A DNA stretch of 64,000 nt from assembly GCF_900115475.1 (NCBI RefSeq), contig NZ_FOWP01000010.1, positions 107,478 through 171,477 of the forward strand, read 5' to 3'. The position numbers and the translations under genes are program-made. Positions 15,921-25,219 of the stretch are shown one piece after another (the stretch's first letter is position 1; each line of letters begins with the position of its first letter). This DNA comes from Ectopseudomonas composti. GTDB taxonomy: Bacteria > Pseudomonadota > Gammaproteobacteria > Pseudomonadales > Pseudomonadaceae. The notes beneath the pieces were generated by a model, which was given only the letters and a program-made list of their open reading frames with translations, was not told the DNA's origin and searched no databases.

Positions 15921-15969
15921 TGTAGGAGCGGATTTATCCGCGAAATTCGCGGCTTAAGCCGCTCCTACA
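15921..15969. repeat. Pseudomonas REP-like palindrome
   Basis: TGTAGGAGCGG at the left and CCGCTCCTACA at the right are exact reverse complements, with an inner CGCGAAATTCGCG palindrome. The TGTAGGAGC ends recur in repeats at 39565-39635 and 48353-48418. Confidence 0.8.
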
Positions 15970-16112
15970 GAAGCGGGCTCGGAGTATCGATTACGTAACG
16001 CTGTCGCCGCACTTCGGCGCTAGGTGCTTTTGCAGAGTGGTGGAACGCTGCAGCTTGCACACACCGAAGGGCGATGGGAGATTCGCCAGGCCAGAACCGA
16101 GTCGTCTGCCTC

Positions 16113-16157
16113 CCCTCTCCCGCCCTTCGGGCACCCTCTCCGGCAAGCGGGAGAGGG
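16113..16157. repeat. Intergenic inverted repeat
   Basis: CCCTCTCCCG and CGGGAGAGGG are exact reverse complements around a smaller GCCCTTCGGGC hairpin. It looks like a widespread intergenic repeat just past the end of apbC. A further hairpin (GGCCGC-TGC-GCGGCC) at 16168-16182 abuts the apbC stop. Confidence 0.6.
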
Positions 16158-16185
16158 TCATCAGAAGGCCGCTGCGCGGCCGCTC

Positions 16186-17274
16186 TTAGTCCTCACTGAT
16201 CTCGATACTGGGCATGACCGGCTTGCCCGCCAGGGCGATGCGCGCGCCGACCTTGCGCGCCAGGTCCTGATAGATCATGGCGATCTGGCTTTCTGGATCG
16301 GCAATGGTGGTGGGCTTGCCGTCATCGGCCTGCATGCGGATGGCCATCGACAGCGGCAGCGAGGCCAGCAGCTCGACGCCATATTGCGCAGCCAGCTTCT
16401 CACCGCCGCCCTCGCCAAACAGGTGTTCGGCATGGCCGCAGTTGGAGCAGATGTGCACGGCCATGTTTTCCACCACGCCCAACACCGGGATGTGCACCTT
16501 GCGGAACATCTCCACGCCCTTCTTGGCATCGAGCAGCGCCAGGTCCTGCGGCGTGGTGACGATCACGCTGCCAGCCACCGGCACCTTCTGCGCCAGGGTC
16601 AGCTGGATATCGCCGGTGCCCGGCGGCATGTCCACCACCAGATAATCGAGATCGTTCCAGGCGGTCTGCGTGATCAATTGCAGCAGCGCACCGCTGACCA
16701 TCGGCCCGCGCCAGACCATCGGCGTGTTGTCGTCGGTGAGAAAGGCCATGGACATCACCTGCACGCCGTGGGCCTCGAGCGGCACGAACCATTTCTGATC
16801 CTTCACCTGCGGGCGCGTGCCTTCGGCGATGCCGAACATGATGCCCTGGCTGGGGCCGTAGATATCGGCATCGAGAATGCCGACCCGCGCGCCTTCACGC
16901 GCCAGCGCCAACGCCAGGTTGGCTGCGGTGGTGGACTTGCCCACCCCACCCTTGCCTGACGCCACGGCGATCACGTTCTTCACACCGGCCAGGGCCGGCA
17001 CCTGCGCCTGGCCCTGGTGCGAGTCGATCACGCAGTCGACCTGCACCCGCGCGCTGTCGACAGCATCGAGATTCTCCAGCGCCATCTGCAGCATCTGCGC
17101 CCAACCGTTCTTGAACAAACCGGCGGCATAGCCCAGTTCCAGACGTACGGAAACACGCGCGCCCTGGATGTCGACCTCACGCAGGCAACCAGCACTGACC
17201 GGGTCCTGATCGAGATGAGGGTCGGTGAACTGACGCAGACAGGCTTCGACCGCTTCGCGGGTGACGGCACTCAT
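16186..17274 (-). CDS. apbC: ApbC/Mrp-type iron-sulfur cluster carrier ATPase
   Basis: The start at 17274 (MSAVTREAVEACLRQF) gives 362 residues. Residues 1-90 are a MIP18/DUF59-like domain. The P-loop ATPase follows, with Walker A SGKGGVGKST at 106-115, ILDADIYGPSQG, and DMPPGTGDIQLT as Walker B. The Cys pair in ICSNCGH holds the bridging [4Fe-4S] cluster in dimers of this family. The role is cluster transfer to apoproteins. It is divergent from metG, an arrangement common in gammaproteobacteria. Confidence 0.93.
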   Translation of the reverse strand: MSAVTREAVEACLRQFTDPHLDQDPVSAGCLREVDIQGARVSVRLELGYAAGLFKNGWAQMLQMALENLDAVDSARVQVDCVIDSHQGQAQVPALAGVKNVIAVASGKGGVGKSTTAANLALALAREGARVGILDADIYGPSQGIMFGIAEGTRPQVKDQKWFVPLEAHGVQVMSMAFLTDDNTPMVWRGPMVSGALLQLITQTAWNDLDYLVVDMPPGTGDIQLTLAQKVPVAGSVIVTTPQDLALLDAKKGVEMFRKVHIPVLGVVENMAVHICSNCGHAEHLFGEGGGEKLAAQYGVELLASLPLSMAIRMQADDGKPTTIADPESQIAMIYQDLARKVGARIALAGKPVMPSIEISED

Positions 17275-17435
17275 GCATGAACTCCAGAAGGCAGCAGAAA
17301 ACAGGCCGGCATCATAGCAGCAGCGCCGTGCCATGCGCGGCACATCGAGCATGCTTGCCTGCCGCAGGTGGCTTGCAGCCTGCCGCTGCTTTATAGTTGC
17401 CGACTTCCCTCGTTTTACCAGTGCAGCCGATCACC

Positions 17436-19472
17436 ATGACCGAAGCCCGCAAGATTCTCGTTACCAGCGCCCTCCCCTACGCCAACGGTTCGATCCACCT
17501 TGGCCACATGCTCGAGTACGTGCAGACCGACATGTGGGTGCGCTACCAGAAACTGCGTGGCAACCAGACCATCTATGTATGCGCGGACGATGCACACGGC
17601 TCGGCCATCATGCTGCGCGCAGAAAAGGAAGGCATCACGCCCGAGCAGTTGATCGATGGTGTACGTGCCGAGCACATGGCCGACTTCGCCGATTTCGGTG
17701 TGGACTTCGACAATTACCACTCGACCCACTCCGACGAGAACCGCGAGCTGTCGGCGGCCATCTACCTGGCGCTGCGCGACAAGGGGCATATCGCCACCCG
17801 CGCCGTGACCCAGTATTTCGACCCCGAGAAAGGCATGTTCCTCGCCGACCGTTTCATCAAGGGTACCTGCCCGAAATGCGGTACCGAGGATCAGTACGGC
17901 GACAACTGCGAGAAATGCGGTGCCACCTATTCGCCGACCGAACTGAAGAACCCGCGCTCGGCCATCTCCGGCGCGGTGCCGGTGCTCAAGGAGTCGCAGC
18001 ACTTCTTCTTCAAGCTGCCGAACTTCGAAGCCATGCTCAAGCAGTGGACGCGCTCCGGCGCGCTGCAGGAAGCGGTGGCCAACAAGATCGCCGAGTGGCT
18101 CGACGGCGGCCTGCAGGAGTGGGACATCTCCCGCGACGCCCCCTACTTCGGCTTCGAGATTCCGGACGAGCCGGGCAAGTACTTCTACGTCTGGCTGGAC
18201 GCGCCGATCGGCTACATGGCCAGTTTCAAGAACCTCTGCAGCAAACGCCCGGAGCTGGATTTCAGCGCGTTCTGGGGCAAGGACTCGACCGCCGAGCTGT
18301 ATCACTTCATCGGCAAGGACATCGTCAACTTCCACGCCCTGTTCTGGCCGGCCATGCTCGAAGGCGCCGGCTATCGCAAGCCAACCGCAGTCAACGTGCA
18401 TGGCTACCTGACCGTCAACGGCCAGAAAATGTCCAAGTCGCGCGGCACCTTCATCAAGGCGCGCACCTACCTGGACCATCTGAACCCGGAATACCTGCGC
18501 TACTACTACGCCAGCAAGCTGGGCCGTGGCGTCGATGACCTCGACCTGAACCTCGAGGACTTCGTACAGAAGGTCAACTCGGATCTGGTCGGCAAAGTGG
18601 TCAATATCGCCAGCCGCTGCGCGGGCTTCATCCACAAGGGCAACGCCGGCCTGTTGGTCGCCGCCAACCCGGAACCCGAGCTGTGGGATGCATTCCAGGC
18701 CGCCGCGCCGAGCATCGCCGATGCCTACGAGGCGCGTGATTTCTCCCGTGCCATGCGCGAAATCATGGCGCTGGCCGACCGCGCCAACGCCTGGATCGCC
18801 GACAAGGCGCCCTGGTCACTGAACAAGGTCGAAGGTAAACAAGCCGAGGTGCAGCAGATCTGCGCCCTGGGCATCAACCTGTTCCGCCAACTGGTGATCA
18901 TGCTCAAGCCAGTGCTGCCGAAGCTGGCCGCCGAGGCAGAAGCCTTCCTCAATGTGAAGCCTCAGTCCTGGGCCGACCTGGCACTGCCGCTGGCCAACCA
19001 CCAGCTCAACCCATTCAGCCCGCTGCTGACCCGCATCGAGCTCCCGAAAATCGAAGCCATGGTCGAAGCCTCCAAGGAAGACCTGGCCGCCGAAGCGCCC
19101 AAACCTCAGGGTAATGGCGAACTGGCCAAAGACCCGCTGGCAGCCGAGATCAACTTCGACGCCTTCGCCGCCGTCGACCTGCGCATCGCGCTGATCGAGA
19201 AGTGCGAATTCGTCGAAGGTGCCGACAAGCTGCTGCGTCTGTCGCTGGATATCGGCGACGAGAAACGCAACGTGTTCTCCGGCATCAAGTCCGCCTATCC
19301 GGACCCAAGCAAGCTGGAAGGTCGCCTGACCCTCTACGTCGCCAACCTGGCGCCACGCAAAATGAAGTTCGGCATCAGCGAAGGCATGGTGCTGGCCGCC
19401 GGCCCCGGCGGTGAGGAAATCTACCTGCTCAGCCCGGACAGCGGCGCCAAGCCAGGGCAGCGCGTCAAGTAA
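17436..19472 (+). CDS. metG: Methionyl-tRNA synthetase
   Basis: The start at 17436 (MTEARKILVTSALPYANG) gives 678 residues. This is a class I synthetase: HLGH at 21-24 is the HIGH motif, KMSKS is at 331-335, and a Cys-rich zinc knuckle (CPKCGTEDQYGDNCEKCG) sits in the connective domain. The C-terminal 100 residues are a Trbp111-like tRNA-binding OB domain (VDLRIALIEKCEFVEGADKL). It charges initiator and elongator tRNA-Met. The upstream ATG at 17397 is rejected because the family starts at MTEA-like sequences. Confidence 0.97.
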   Translation: MTEARKILVTSALPYANGSIHLGHMLEYVQTDMWVRYQKLRGNQTIYVCADDAHGSAIMLRAEKEGITPEQLIDGVRAEHMADFADFGVDFDNYHSTHSDENRELSAAIYLALRDKGHIATRAVTQYFDPEKGMFLADRFIKGTCPKCGTEDQYGDNCEKCGATYSPTELKNPRSAISGAVPVLKESQHFFFKLPNFEAMLKQWTRSGALQEAVANKIAEWLDGGLQEWDISRDAPYFGFEIPDEPGKYFYVWLDAPIGYMASFKNLCSKRPELDFSAFWGKDSTAELYHFIGKDIVNFHALFWPAMLEGAGYRKPTAVNVHGYLTVNGQKMSKSRGTFIKARTYLDHLNPEYLRYYYASKLGRGVDDLDLNLEDFVQKVNSDLVGKVVNIASRCAGFIHKGNAGLLVAANPEPELWDAFQAAAPSIADAYEARDFSRAMREIMALADRANAWIADKAPWSLNKVEGKQAEVQQICALGINLFRQLVIMLKPVLPKLAAEAEAFLNVKPQSWADLALPLANHQLNPFSPLLTRIELPKIEAMVEASKEDLAAEAPKPQGNGELAKDPLAAEINFDAFAAVDLRIALIEKCEFVEGADKLLRLSLDIGDEKRNVFSGIKSAYPDPSKLEGRLTLYVANLAPRKMKFGISEGMVLAAGPGGEEIYLLSPDSGAKPGQRVK

Positions 19473-19490
19473 CTCCAGCGCCAGGAGGCA

Positions 19491-20261
19491 ATGATGAAAC
19501 CATGGATGGTTGTACCCTTTCTGCTGAGCCTGATTGGTTGCTCCGACCAATCAGGCGCGCCACTTGGCGACGCCCTTCACGGCGAACGCAACAAGGCTGG
19601 CAACTACCTGGCCTACGAACACCATGTCGGTATCGAACTGACCGCCGAACAAATCGGCGAACGCATCGCGGCCACCCGCGAAGCCTGCATGAGCGAACGC
19701 TTCGGCGCCTGCAGCTTGATCGCTGCGCAACAAAGCAGTGGCCGCGCCCCACGCGGCGAGCTGACCCTGCGCATCATTCCGGACGGCGTCGAGGCCATTA
19801 CTCGTCTCGCCAGCGAAGGCGGCGAGCTGACCAACCGTACCACCCGCGCCGAAGATCTGGCCCAGGCCGTGAGCGACAACCGTCGCCAGAATGAGCAGTT
19901 GCTGCGCCAGCAACAAACCCTGCAGCAATTCGAGAAGCGCGATGGTCTGGCCGTGTCCGACCTGCTGGCCCTTGCTCGTGAACAGGCCGCCCTGGAAGTG
20001 CAACTGCAGGCACTGGCGCAAGAAGCTGCCCAACAGCAGCGCCGCCTGGATACCAACCTGCTGACACTGAACTTCAGTAGCCCCTACGAAAGCTCGCCTT
20101 TGGGCCGCATCGGCGATGCGTTCTCGCGCCTTACGGACAACCTCGCCGAAGGCACCGCCAACCTGATCGAATTCATTGGCTACAGCCTGCCCTTCCTGAT
20201 TGTGCTGTTCCCTGTGGCACTGGGTTTGCGCAAGCTGTGGAGGCGCCTCGCCAGCCGCTAA
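19491..20261 (+). CDS. DUF4349 family lipoprotein with coiled coil
   Basis: The 256-residue precursor has a lipoprotein signal (lipobox LIGC at residues 14-17). The middle holds a Gln/Glu-rich coiled coil (NEQLLRQQQTLQQFEKRD and ALEVQLQALAQEAAQQQRR). A membrane helix lies near the C-terminus (about 228-245, SLPFLIVLFPVALGL), then a basic tail. This order matches DUF4349 proteins, whose function is unknown. GGAGG precedes the start, and it lies 18 bp after metG, so read-through from metG is likely. Confidence 0.82.
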   Translation: MMKPWMVVPFLLSLIGCSDQSGAPLGDALHGERNKAGNYLAYEHHVGIELTAEQIGERIAATREACMSERFGACSLIAAQQSSGRAPRGELTLRIIPDGVEAITRLASEGGELTNRTTRAEDLAQAVSDNRRQNEQLLRQQQTLQQFEKRDGLAVSDLLALAREQAALEVQLQALAQEAAQQQRRLDTNLLTLNFSSPYESSPLGRIGDAFSRLTDNLAEGTANLIEFIGYSLPFLIVLFPVALGLRKLWRRLASR

Positions 20262-20394
20262 AAAGAGCCATACTGCACGTGACGCAAGGTCGCCGAGGGC
20301 AGGCAATTCGCCGCATCCGGCTTGTATGGCCGGAGCAGCTTCCCGATAATAGGCGCCCTTTTCCTATGGCCTTTGCGCATTCGACGGCAACCCG

Positions 20395-20979
20395 ATGACC
20401 GAACTCGTCCTGATCATGGTCAGCGCCATCCTGGTCAACAATTTCGTGCTGGTGCAGTTTCTCGGCCTGTGCCCGTTCATGGGCGTGTCGAAGAAGATCG
20501 AAACCGCGATCGGCCTGTCCCTGGCCACCACCTTCGTGCTGACCCTGGCGGCCATGTGCAGCTACCTGGTGCAGCAGTACGTACTCAAACCGCTGGACCT
20601 GGAGTTTCTGCGCACCATCAGCTTCATCCTGGTGATCGCCGTGGTGGTGCAGTTCACCGAGATGGTGGTGAACAAGACCAGCCCGCTGCTCTATCGCGTG
20701 CTGGGCATTTTCCTGCCGCTGATCACCACCAACTGCATCGTCCTTGGCGTGGCTCTGCTCAACGCCAACAAGGCCGAGTTCACCTTCATCACCGCCACCG
20801 CCAACGGCTTCGCCGCCGGCCTGGGCTTTTCCCTGGTGCTGGTGCTGTTCGCCGCCATGCGTGAACGTATCGCCATCGCCGACGTGCCGAAATCCTTCCA
20901 GGGCGCGGCCATCGGCATGATCACCGCCGGGCTGATGTCGCTGGCATTCATGGGTTTCTCCGGGCTGATCAAGCTATGA
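20395..20979 (+). CDS. rsxA: Rnf/Rsx electron transport complex subunit A
   Basis: The 194-residue protein is an integral membrane subunit with about six helices. It has the conserved NNFVLVQFLGLCPFMGVS and GIFLPLITTNCIVLG segments, each repeated in RsxE. The Rnf complex couples electron flow between ferredoxin-like carriers and NADH to ion movement. In E. coli the Rsx form keeps SoxR reduced. The stop overlaps the rsxB start by 4 nt (ATGA). It is the first gene of the rsxABCDGE operon. Confidence 0.95.
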   Translation: MTELVLIMVSAILVNNFVLVQFLGLCPFMGVSKKIETAIGLSLATTFVLTLAAMCSYLVQQYVLKPLDLEFLRTISFILVIAVVVQFTEMVVNKTSPLLYRVLGIFLPLITTNCIVLGVALLNANKAEFTFITATANGFAAGLGFSLVLVLFAAMRERIAIADVPKSFQGAAIGMITAGLMSLAFMGFSGLIKL

Positions 20980-21551
20980 GCCTGGTTCTGGTAGCCGTCC
21001 TCGCCCTGCTCGCGCTGTGCCTGATCGCCGGCGCCATCCTTGGCTTTGCCGCCGTACGCTTCAAGGTCGAGGGCGACCCCATCGCCGAGCAGATCAACGC
21101 CCTGCTGCCACAAACCCAGTGCGGCCAGTGCGGCTACCCCGGCTGCAAACCCTACGCCGAGGCGATTGCTGGCGGCGACAAGATCAACAAGTGCCCACCC
21201 GGCGGCGAAGCGACCATTGCCGCCTTGGCCGACCTGCTCGACGTCGAGGCGGAACCGCTGGATGCGGTGGAAGGCGAAAAGCCGCAGATGGTCGCCTACA
21301 TCCGCGAGGCCGAGTGCATCGGCTGCACCAAGTGCATTCAGGCCTGCCCGGTGGATGCCATCGTTGGTGCGGCGCGGCAGATGCACACGGTGATCGTCAG
21401 CGAATGCACCGGCTGCGACCTGTGCGTCGAACCCTGCCCGGTGGACTGCATCGACATGATCGAAGTCGGTAGCAGCGTGCAAAGCTGGAAGTGGGACAAA
21501 CCACTGACGCCCGGCCAGTTGATTGCCAGTGACCGGGAGCAGGCGGCATGA
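20976..21551 (+). CDS. rsxB: Rnf/Rsx complex iron-sulfur subunit B
   Basis: The 191-residue protein has an N-terminal membrane helix (4-27). A four-Cys 4Fe-4S motif follows (Cys49, 52, 57, 73; CGQCGYPGC...KCPPGG). Two ferredoxin clusters come next: Cys114/117/120/124 and Cys144/147/150/154, each ending CP. All cluster ligands are intact. It passes electrons within the Rnf complex. It overlaps rsxA and rsxC by 4 nt at each end. Confidence 0.95.
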   Translation: MSLVLVAVLALLALCLIAGAILGFAAVRFKVEGDPIAEQINALLPQTQCGQCGYPGCKPYAEAIAGGDKINKCPPGGEATIAALADLLDVEAEPLDAVEGEKPQMVAYIREAECIGCTKCIQACPVDAIVGAARQMHTVIVSECTGCDLCVEPCPVDCIDMIEVGSSVQSWKWDKPLTPGQLIASDREQAA

Positions 21552-24037
21552 GCGTCATGTCGAAGGAGAACATGGACGCAGCACGGGCAAGCCACGCTGA
21601 CGCTATGAAGATCTGGGACATTCCCGGCGGCATTCACCCGGCCGAGCACAAGGAGCTGTCCAACCGCACGCCGATCCAACCAGCGCCGCTGCCCAAGCGC
21701 CTGGTGTTGCCGCTCGGCCAGCATATCGGTGCCGCCGCAGAGCCCTGCGTGGTCGTTGGTCAGCGCGTGCGCAAGGGCGAGAAGATCGCCAATGCCAACG
21801 GCGTCGTCAGCGTGCCGCTGCACGCACCGACCTCCGGCACTATCGCCTTCATCGGTGAGCAGCCTTATCCACACGCCTCCGGCATGCTGGCGCCGGCCAT
21901 CGTCATCGGCAGCGACGGCCAGGATGAATGGATCGAACTGACGCCGCCAGCCGATTACCGCAGCCTGGAACCCAGTGAGCTGCTGACACTGATCCGCGAG
22001 GCCGGTATCAATGGCCTGGGCGGCGCCGGCTTCCCCACGGCAGTCAAGCTCACCGCACGGCCAACGCAGAAGATCCACACGCTGATCATCAACGGCACCG
22101 AGTGCGAGCCCTATATCACCGCCGATGACCTGCTGATGCGCGAACGCGCCGTCGAGCTGGTCGCCGGTATCGAGGTGCTGACCCACCTGATCCAGCCGCA
22201 GCAGGTACTGATCGGCATCGAGGACAACAAGCCCGAGGCCATCGCCGCTGTGCGCGCTGCCTGCGTCGGCTACGACTATCAGGTGCAGGTGTTCCCCACC
22301 AAGTACCCGTCCGGTGGCGAGAAACAGCTGATCCAGATTCTCACCGGCGTCGAGGTACCGAGCGGCGGCCTGCCCGCCGATATCGGCATGCTCTGCCAGA
22401 ACGTCGGCACCTGCGTCGCCATCCATGACGCCGTGCTGCTGGGCAAACCGCTGATCTCGCGTATCACCACCCTGACCGGCGCAGCGCTGGCCCGCCCCGG
22501 CAATGTCGAGGCACTGATCGGTACGCCTGTGGGCGAGCTACTGGCCTTCGCCGGACTCGATCAGGGCACGCTCAATCGCCTGGTCATGGGCGGCCCGATG
22601 ATGGGTTTCACCCTGCCCTCGCTGGACGTGCCGCTGATCAAGACCAGCAACTGCCTGCTCGCCAGCACGGCCGTCGAGCTGCCACCACCACCGCCGGCCA
22701 TGCCCTGCATCCGTTGCGGCGAATGCGCCGAAGCCTGCCCGGCCAGCCTGCTGCCGCAGCAGCTGCACTTCTTCGCCCTGGGCCAGGAGCACGAACAGCT
22801 CAAGGCACACAACCTGTTCGACTGCATCGAATGCGGCGCCTGCGCCTATGTCTGCCCGTCGAGCATCCCGCTGGTGCAGTACTACCGTGTGGCCAAGGCG
22901 GAAATCCGCGAACTGGAACAGAAGCAACTCAAGGCCGAACACTCCAAGCAGCGTTTCGAGCAGCGCCAGGAACGCTTGCGCCGCGTCGAGGAACAGAAGG
23001 AAGCCGAGCGCAAGGCTCGCGCCGAGAAAGCAGCGCGCGCCAAGGCCGCGCAGGCCGACGCGCCAGCTGCAGCGGTAGCCGCGCCAGCTGATGAAGCGCT
23101 GAAAAAGCTCAAGATCGAAGCCAGCATGGCCCAGGTCGCGCTGAAGAAGGCGGAGAAACAACTGGCCGCCCACGACACGCCAGAGCTGCAAGCCCAGGTC
23201 AATGAGCTACGCACCGCTGCCGAGTCCGCGCAAAAGGCGCTGGCCGAAGCCCAGGCTACAGCGCCTGCGCCAGCGCCCAAACCCGCCGGCGACGAGGCCC
23301 TGAAGAAAGCCAAGATCGAAGCCGCCATGCTCAAGGCCCAGTTGCGCAAGCTGGAGAAGATCGAAGCCCCGGACGACGAGCAACAAGCCGAGATCGCCCG
23401 TGTGCGCCAGCAACTCGAAGCTGCCGAGAAAGCCCTGACCGACCTGCAAGCACAGACGCCCGCCCCGGCTGCCAAGCCCGCCGGTGACGAAGCCCTGAAG
23501 AAAGCCAAGATCGATGCCGCCATGCTCAAGGCGCAGCTACGCAAGCTGGAAAAGATCGAAACACCGCACGACGACCAACAAGCCGAAATCGCCCAAGTGC
23601 GCCAGCAACTGGAAGCCGCCGAGAAAGCGCTGGCCGATCTGGCAAGCCAGACTCCTGTACCAACCGCCAAACCCGCCGGCGACGAAGCCTTGAAGAAAGC
23701 CAAGATCGAATTGGCGATGAAGCGAGCCGAACTGAAGAAGGCCGAGAAGTCGGGCGCTGATGAAGCCTCCTTGCAGCCACTTCGCGATGCCCTGACCGCC
23801 GCTGAACAAGCCCTGCACGCCGCCGAGGCAGCCTCAGGCAAACCGGCGCCGGAGCTGGTGCGCACCGAACGCCCTGGCGTGGATGCCGAACTGAAAGCCT
23901 TGAAAACCGAAGTCGCCTTCGCCCGCGCCGACCTGCGCAAGCTGGAGCGTGACGACAATACCGCCGCCGACGCACTGGAACAGGCCCGTACGCGCCTGGC
24001 CGAGGCCGAACGCGAGCTGGCCGAGCGCCAGCCGTAA
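21548..24037 (+). CDS. rsxC: Rnf/Rsx complex subunit C with long repeat-rich C-terminus
   Basis: The 829-residue protein holds the NADH/FMN-binding Rnf core: GGIHPAEHK at the N-terminus, GLGGAGFPTAVKL, and NGTECEPYITADD. Two ferredoxin motifs start at Cys387 (CIRCGECAEACP) and Cys426 (CIECGACAYVCP). From about residue 455 to the end it is an Ala/Lys/Glu-rich coiled coil. This includes a 65-residue unit (EALKKAKI...RKLEKIE...LEAAEKAL) repeated about three times with a 195-bp DNA period. The core is about 450 residues, so nearly half the protein is repeat tail. The tail may contact the membrane or partner subunits, but its role is unknown. Confidence 0.94.
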   Translation: MSVMSKENMDAARASHADAMKIWDIPGGIHPAEHKELSNRTPIQPAPLPKRLVLPLGQHIGAAAEPCVVVGQRVRKGEKIANANGVVSVPLHAPTSGTIAFIGEQPYPHASGMLAPAIVIGSDGQDEWIELTPPADYRSLEPSELLTLIREAGINGLGGAGFPTAVKLTARPTQKIHTLIINGTECEPYITADDLLMRERAVELVAGIEVLTHLIQPQQVLIGIEDNKPEAIAAVRAACVGYDYQVQVFPTKYPSGGEKQLIQILTGVEVPSGGLPADIGMLCQNVGTCVAIHDAVLLGKPLISRITTLTGAALARPGNVEALIGTPVGELLAFAGLDQGTLNRLVMGGPMMGFTLPSLDVPLIKTSNCLLASTAVELPPPPPAMPCIRCGECAEACPASLLPQQLHFFALGQEHEQLKAHNLFDCIECGACAYVCPSSIPLVQYYRVAKAEIRELEQKQLKAEHSKQRFEQRQERLRRVEEQKEAERKARAEKAARAKAAQADAPAAAVAAPADEALKKLKIEASMAQVALKKAEKQLAAHDTPELQAQVNELRTAAESAQKALAEAQATAPAPAPKPAGDEALKKAKIEAAMLKAQLRKLEKIEAPDDEQQAEIARVRQQLEAAEKALTDLQAQTPAPAAKPAGDEALKKAKIDAAMLKAQLRKLEKIETPHDDQQAEIAQVRQQLEAAEKALADLASQTPVPTAKPAGDEALKKAKIELAMKRAELKKAEKSGADEASLQPLRDALTAAEQALHAAEAASGKPAPELVRTERPGVDAELKALKTEVAFARADLRKLERDDNTAADALEQARTRLAEAERELAERQP
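23288..23872 (+). repeat. Tandem 195-bp repeats inside rsxC
   Basis: GACGARGCCCTGAAGAAAGC-type sequence begins at 23288, 23483 and 23678, an exact 195-bp period. The third copy degrades after its first half, and an older, divergent copy starts near 23087. Because the period is a multiple of three, changes in copy number would keep the frame. Confidence 0.8.
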
Positions 24038-24044
24038 CAATCAT

Positions 24045-24132
24045 CCCGGATTGCATCCGGGCTACAAAAGATGCCCCGTCGCGCCGAAGCATCCGAGCGG
24101 CACAGACAACCGTAGCCCGGATGCAATCCGGG
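24045..24132. repeat. REP pair (BIME-like) between rsxC and rsxD
   Basis: CCCGGATTGCATCCGGGCTAC at 24045-24065 and its exact inverse at 24112-24132 flank 46 bp. Each unit is also a hairpin by itself (CCCGGAT-TGC-ATCCGGG). It interrupts an operon whose other junctions mostly overlap by 4 nt. Confidence 0.85.
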
Positions 24133-24187
24133 GAATGAACAGCACTGCGATCACGACGAACGCAGTAACAGAACCACCGGAGCGCCG

Positions 24188-25219
24188 ATGGCCCTGCCCC
24201 GCATCACATCGCCCCACGCCACGGGCAGCAATCGTACCCAGCAGGTCATGCTGCAGGTACTGCTGGCCACGGTGCCGGGCATTCTTGCCCTGACCTGGCT
24301 GTTCGGCATCGGCACCCTGTTCAACCTGGTCTGGGCCAGCCTCTGCGCGCTGGGCTTCGAGGCCGCGCTGCTGGCTGCGCGCAAACGCCCGCTGGCGTTC
24401 TTCCTAAAGGACTACAGCGCCCTGGTCACCGCCGTGCTGCTGGCCTTGGCGCTGCCGCCTTATTCGCCCTGGTGGCTGACACTGATCGCCTGCGGCTTCG
24501 CCATCGGTTTCGGCAAGCAGCTCTATGGCGGTCTCGGGCAGAACCCGTTCAACCCGGCCATGGTCGGCTACGTGGTGGTGCTGATCTCCTTCCCCGTCGA
24601 CATGACCAGTTGGCCCGCGCCGCACGGCGTCGCCGCGCTGGACGGCCTCAAGCACATACTCGGTATCGCCAGCCTGCCCGATGGCTGGGCCCAGGCCACC
24701 GCACTGGACGCCCTGAAGGTGAACAAGAGCCTGACCATCGAAGAGCTGCGCGCCGCCAATCCGGCCTTCGGCCACTTCGGCGGCGCCGGTAGCGAGGCGG
24801 TCAACCTGGCCTTCCTCGCCGGCGGCTTGTACCTGCTGCACAAACGCCTGATCACCTGGCATGCGCCGCTGGGCATGCTCGCCGCGCTGTTCGTCATGAG
24901 CCTGCTGTTTTGGAATGGCAGCGGCTCGGATTCCAACGGCTCACCGCTGTTCCACCTGCTCACCGGCGCCAGCATGCTCGGCGCCTTCTTCATCGTCACC
25001 GACCCGGTGTCCGGCGCTACCAGCAATCGCGGGCGCCTGGTGTTCGGCATCGGCGTTGGCGTGCTGGTCTACGTGATCCGCACTTGGGGCGGCTACCCGG
25101 ACGCGGTGGCCTTCGCCGTGCTGCTGATGAACCTGGCGGCGCCGACCATCGACTACTACACCCGGCCGCGCAGCTACGGCCACCGTAAGCCCAACAGCGG
25201 CTTCAAGCTGGGAGAATGA
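24188..25219 (+). CDS. rsxD: Rnf/Rsx complex subunit D
   Basis: The 343-residue membrane protein has about eight to nine helices and the motif DPVSGATSNRG, where the Thr of SGAT carries covalently bound FMN in this family. KQLYGGLGQNPFNPAMVGYV is the conserved NqrB/RnfD segment. GGAG lies 5-6 nt before the ATG. The 150-bp gap after rsxC holds a REP pair, so local transcript processing may occur here. It overlaps rsxG by 4 nt. Confidence 0.95.
   Translation: MALPRITSPHATGSNRTQQVMLQVLLATVPGILALTWLFGIGTLFNLVWASLCALGFEAALLAARKRPLAFFLKDYSALVTAVLLALALPPYSPWWLTLIACGFAIGFGKQLYGGLGQNPFNPAMVGYVVVLISFPVDMTSWPAPHGVAALDGLKHILGIASLPDGWAQATALDALKVNKSLTIEELRAANPAFGHFGGAGSEAVNLAFLAGGLYLLHKRLITWHAPLGMLAALFVMSLLFWNGSGSDSNGSPLFHLLTGASMLGAFFIVTDPVSGATSNRGRLVFGIGVGVLVYVIRTWGGYPDAVAFAVLLMNLAAPTIDYYTRPRSYGHRKPNSGFKLGE

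Noticed and set aside
16024..16959. 311-residue plus-strand frame opposite apbC
   Set aside because: It crosses an intergenic repeat and the antisense of a well-conserved ATPase.
17415..18635. Long frames on both strands overlapping metG (also 17333-18538)
   Set aside because: metG has its HIGH, zinc and KMSKS motifs in the chosen frame. The others are out-of-frame shadows.
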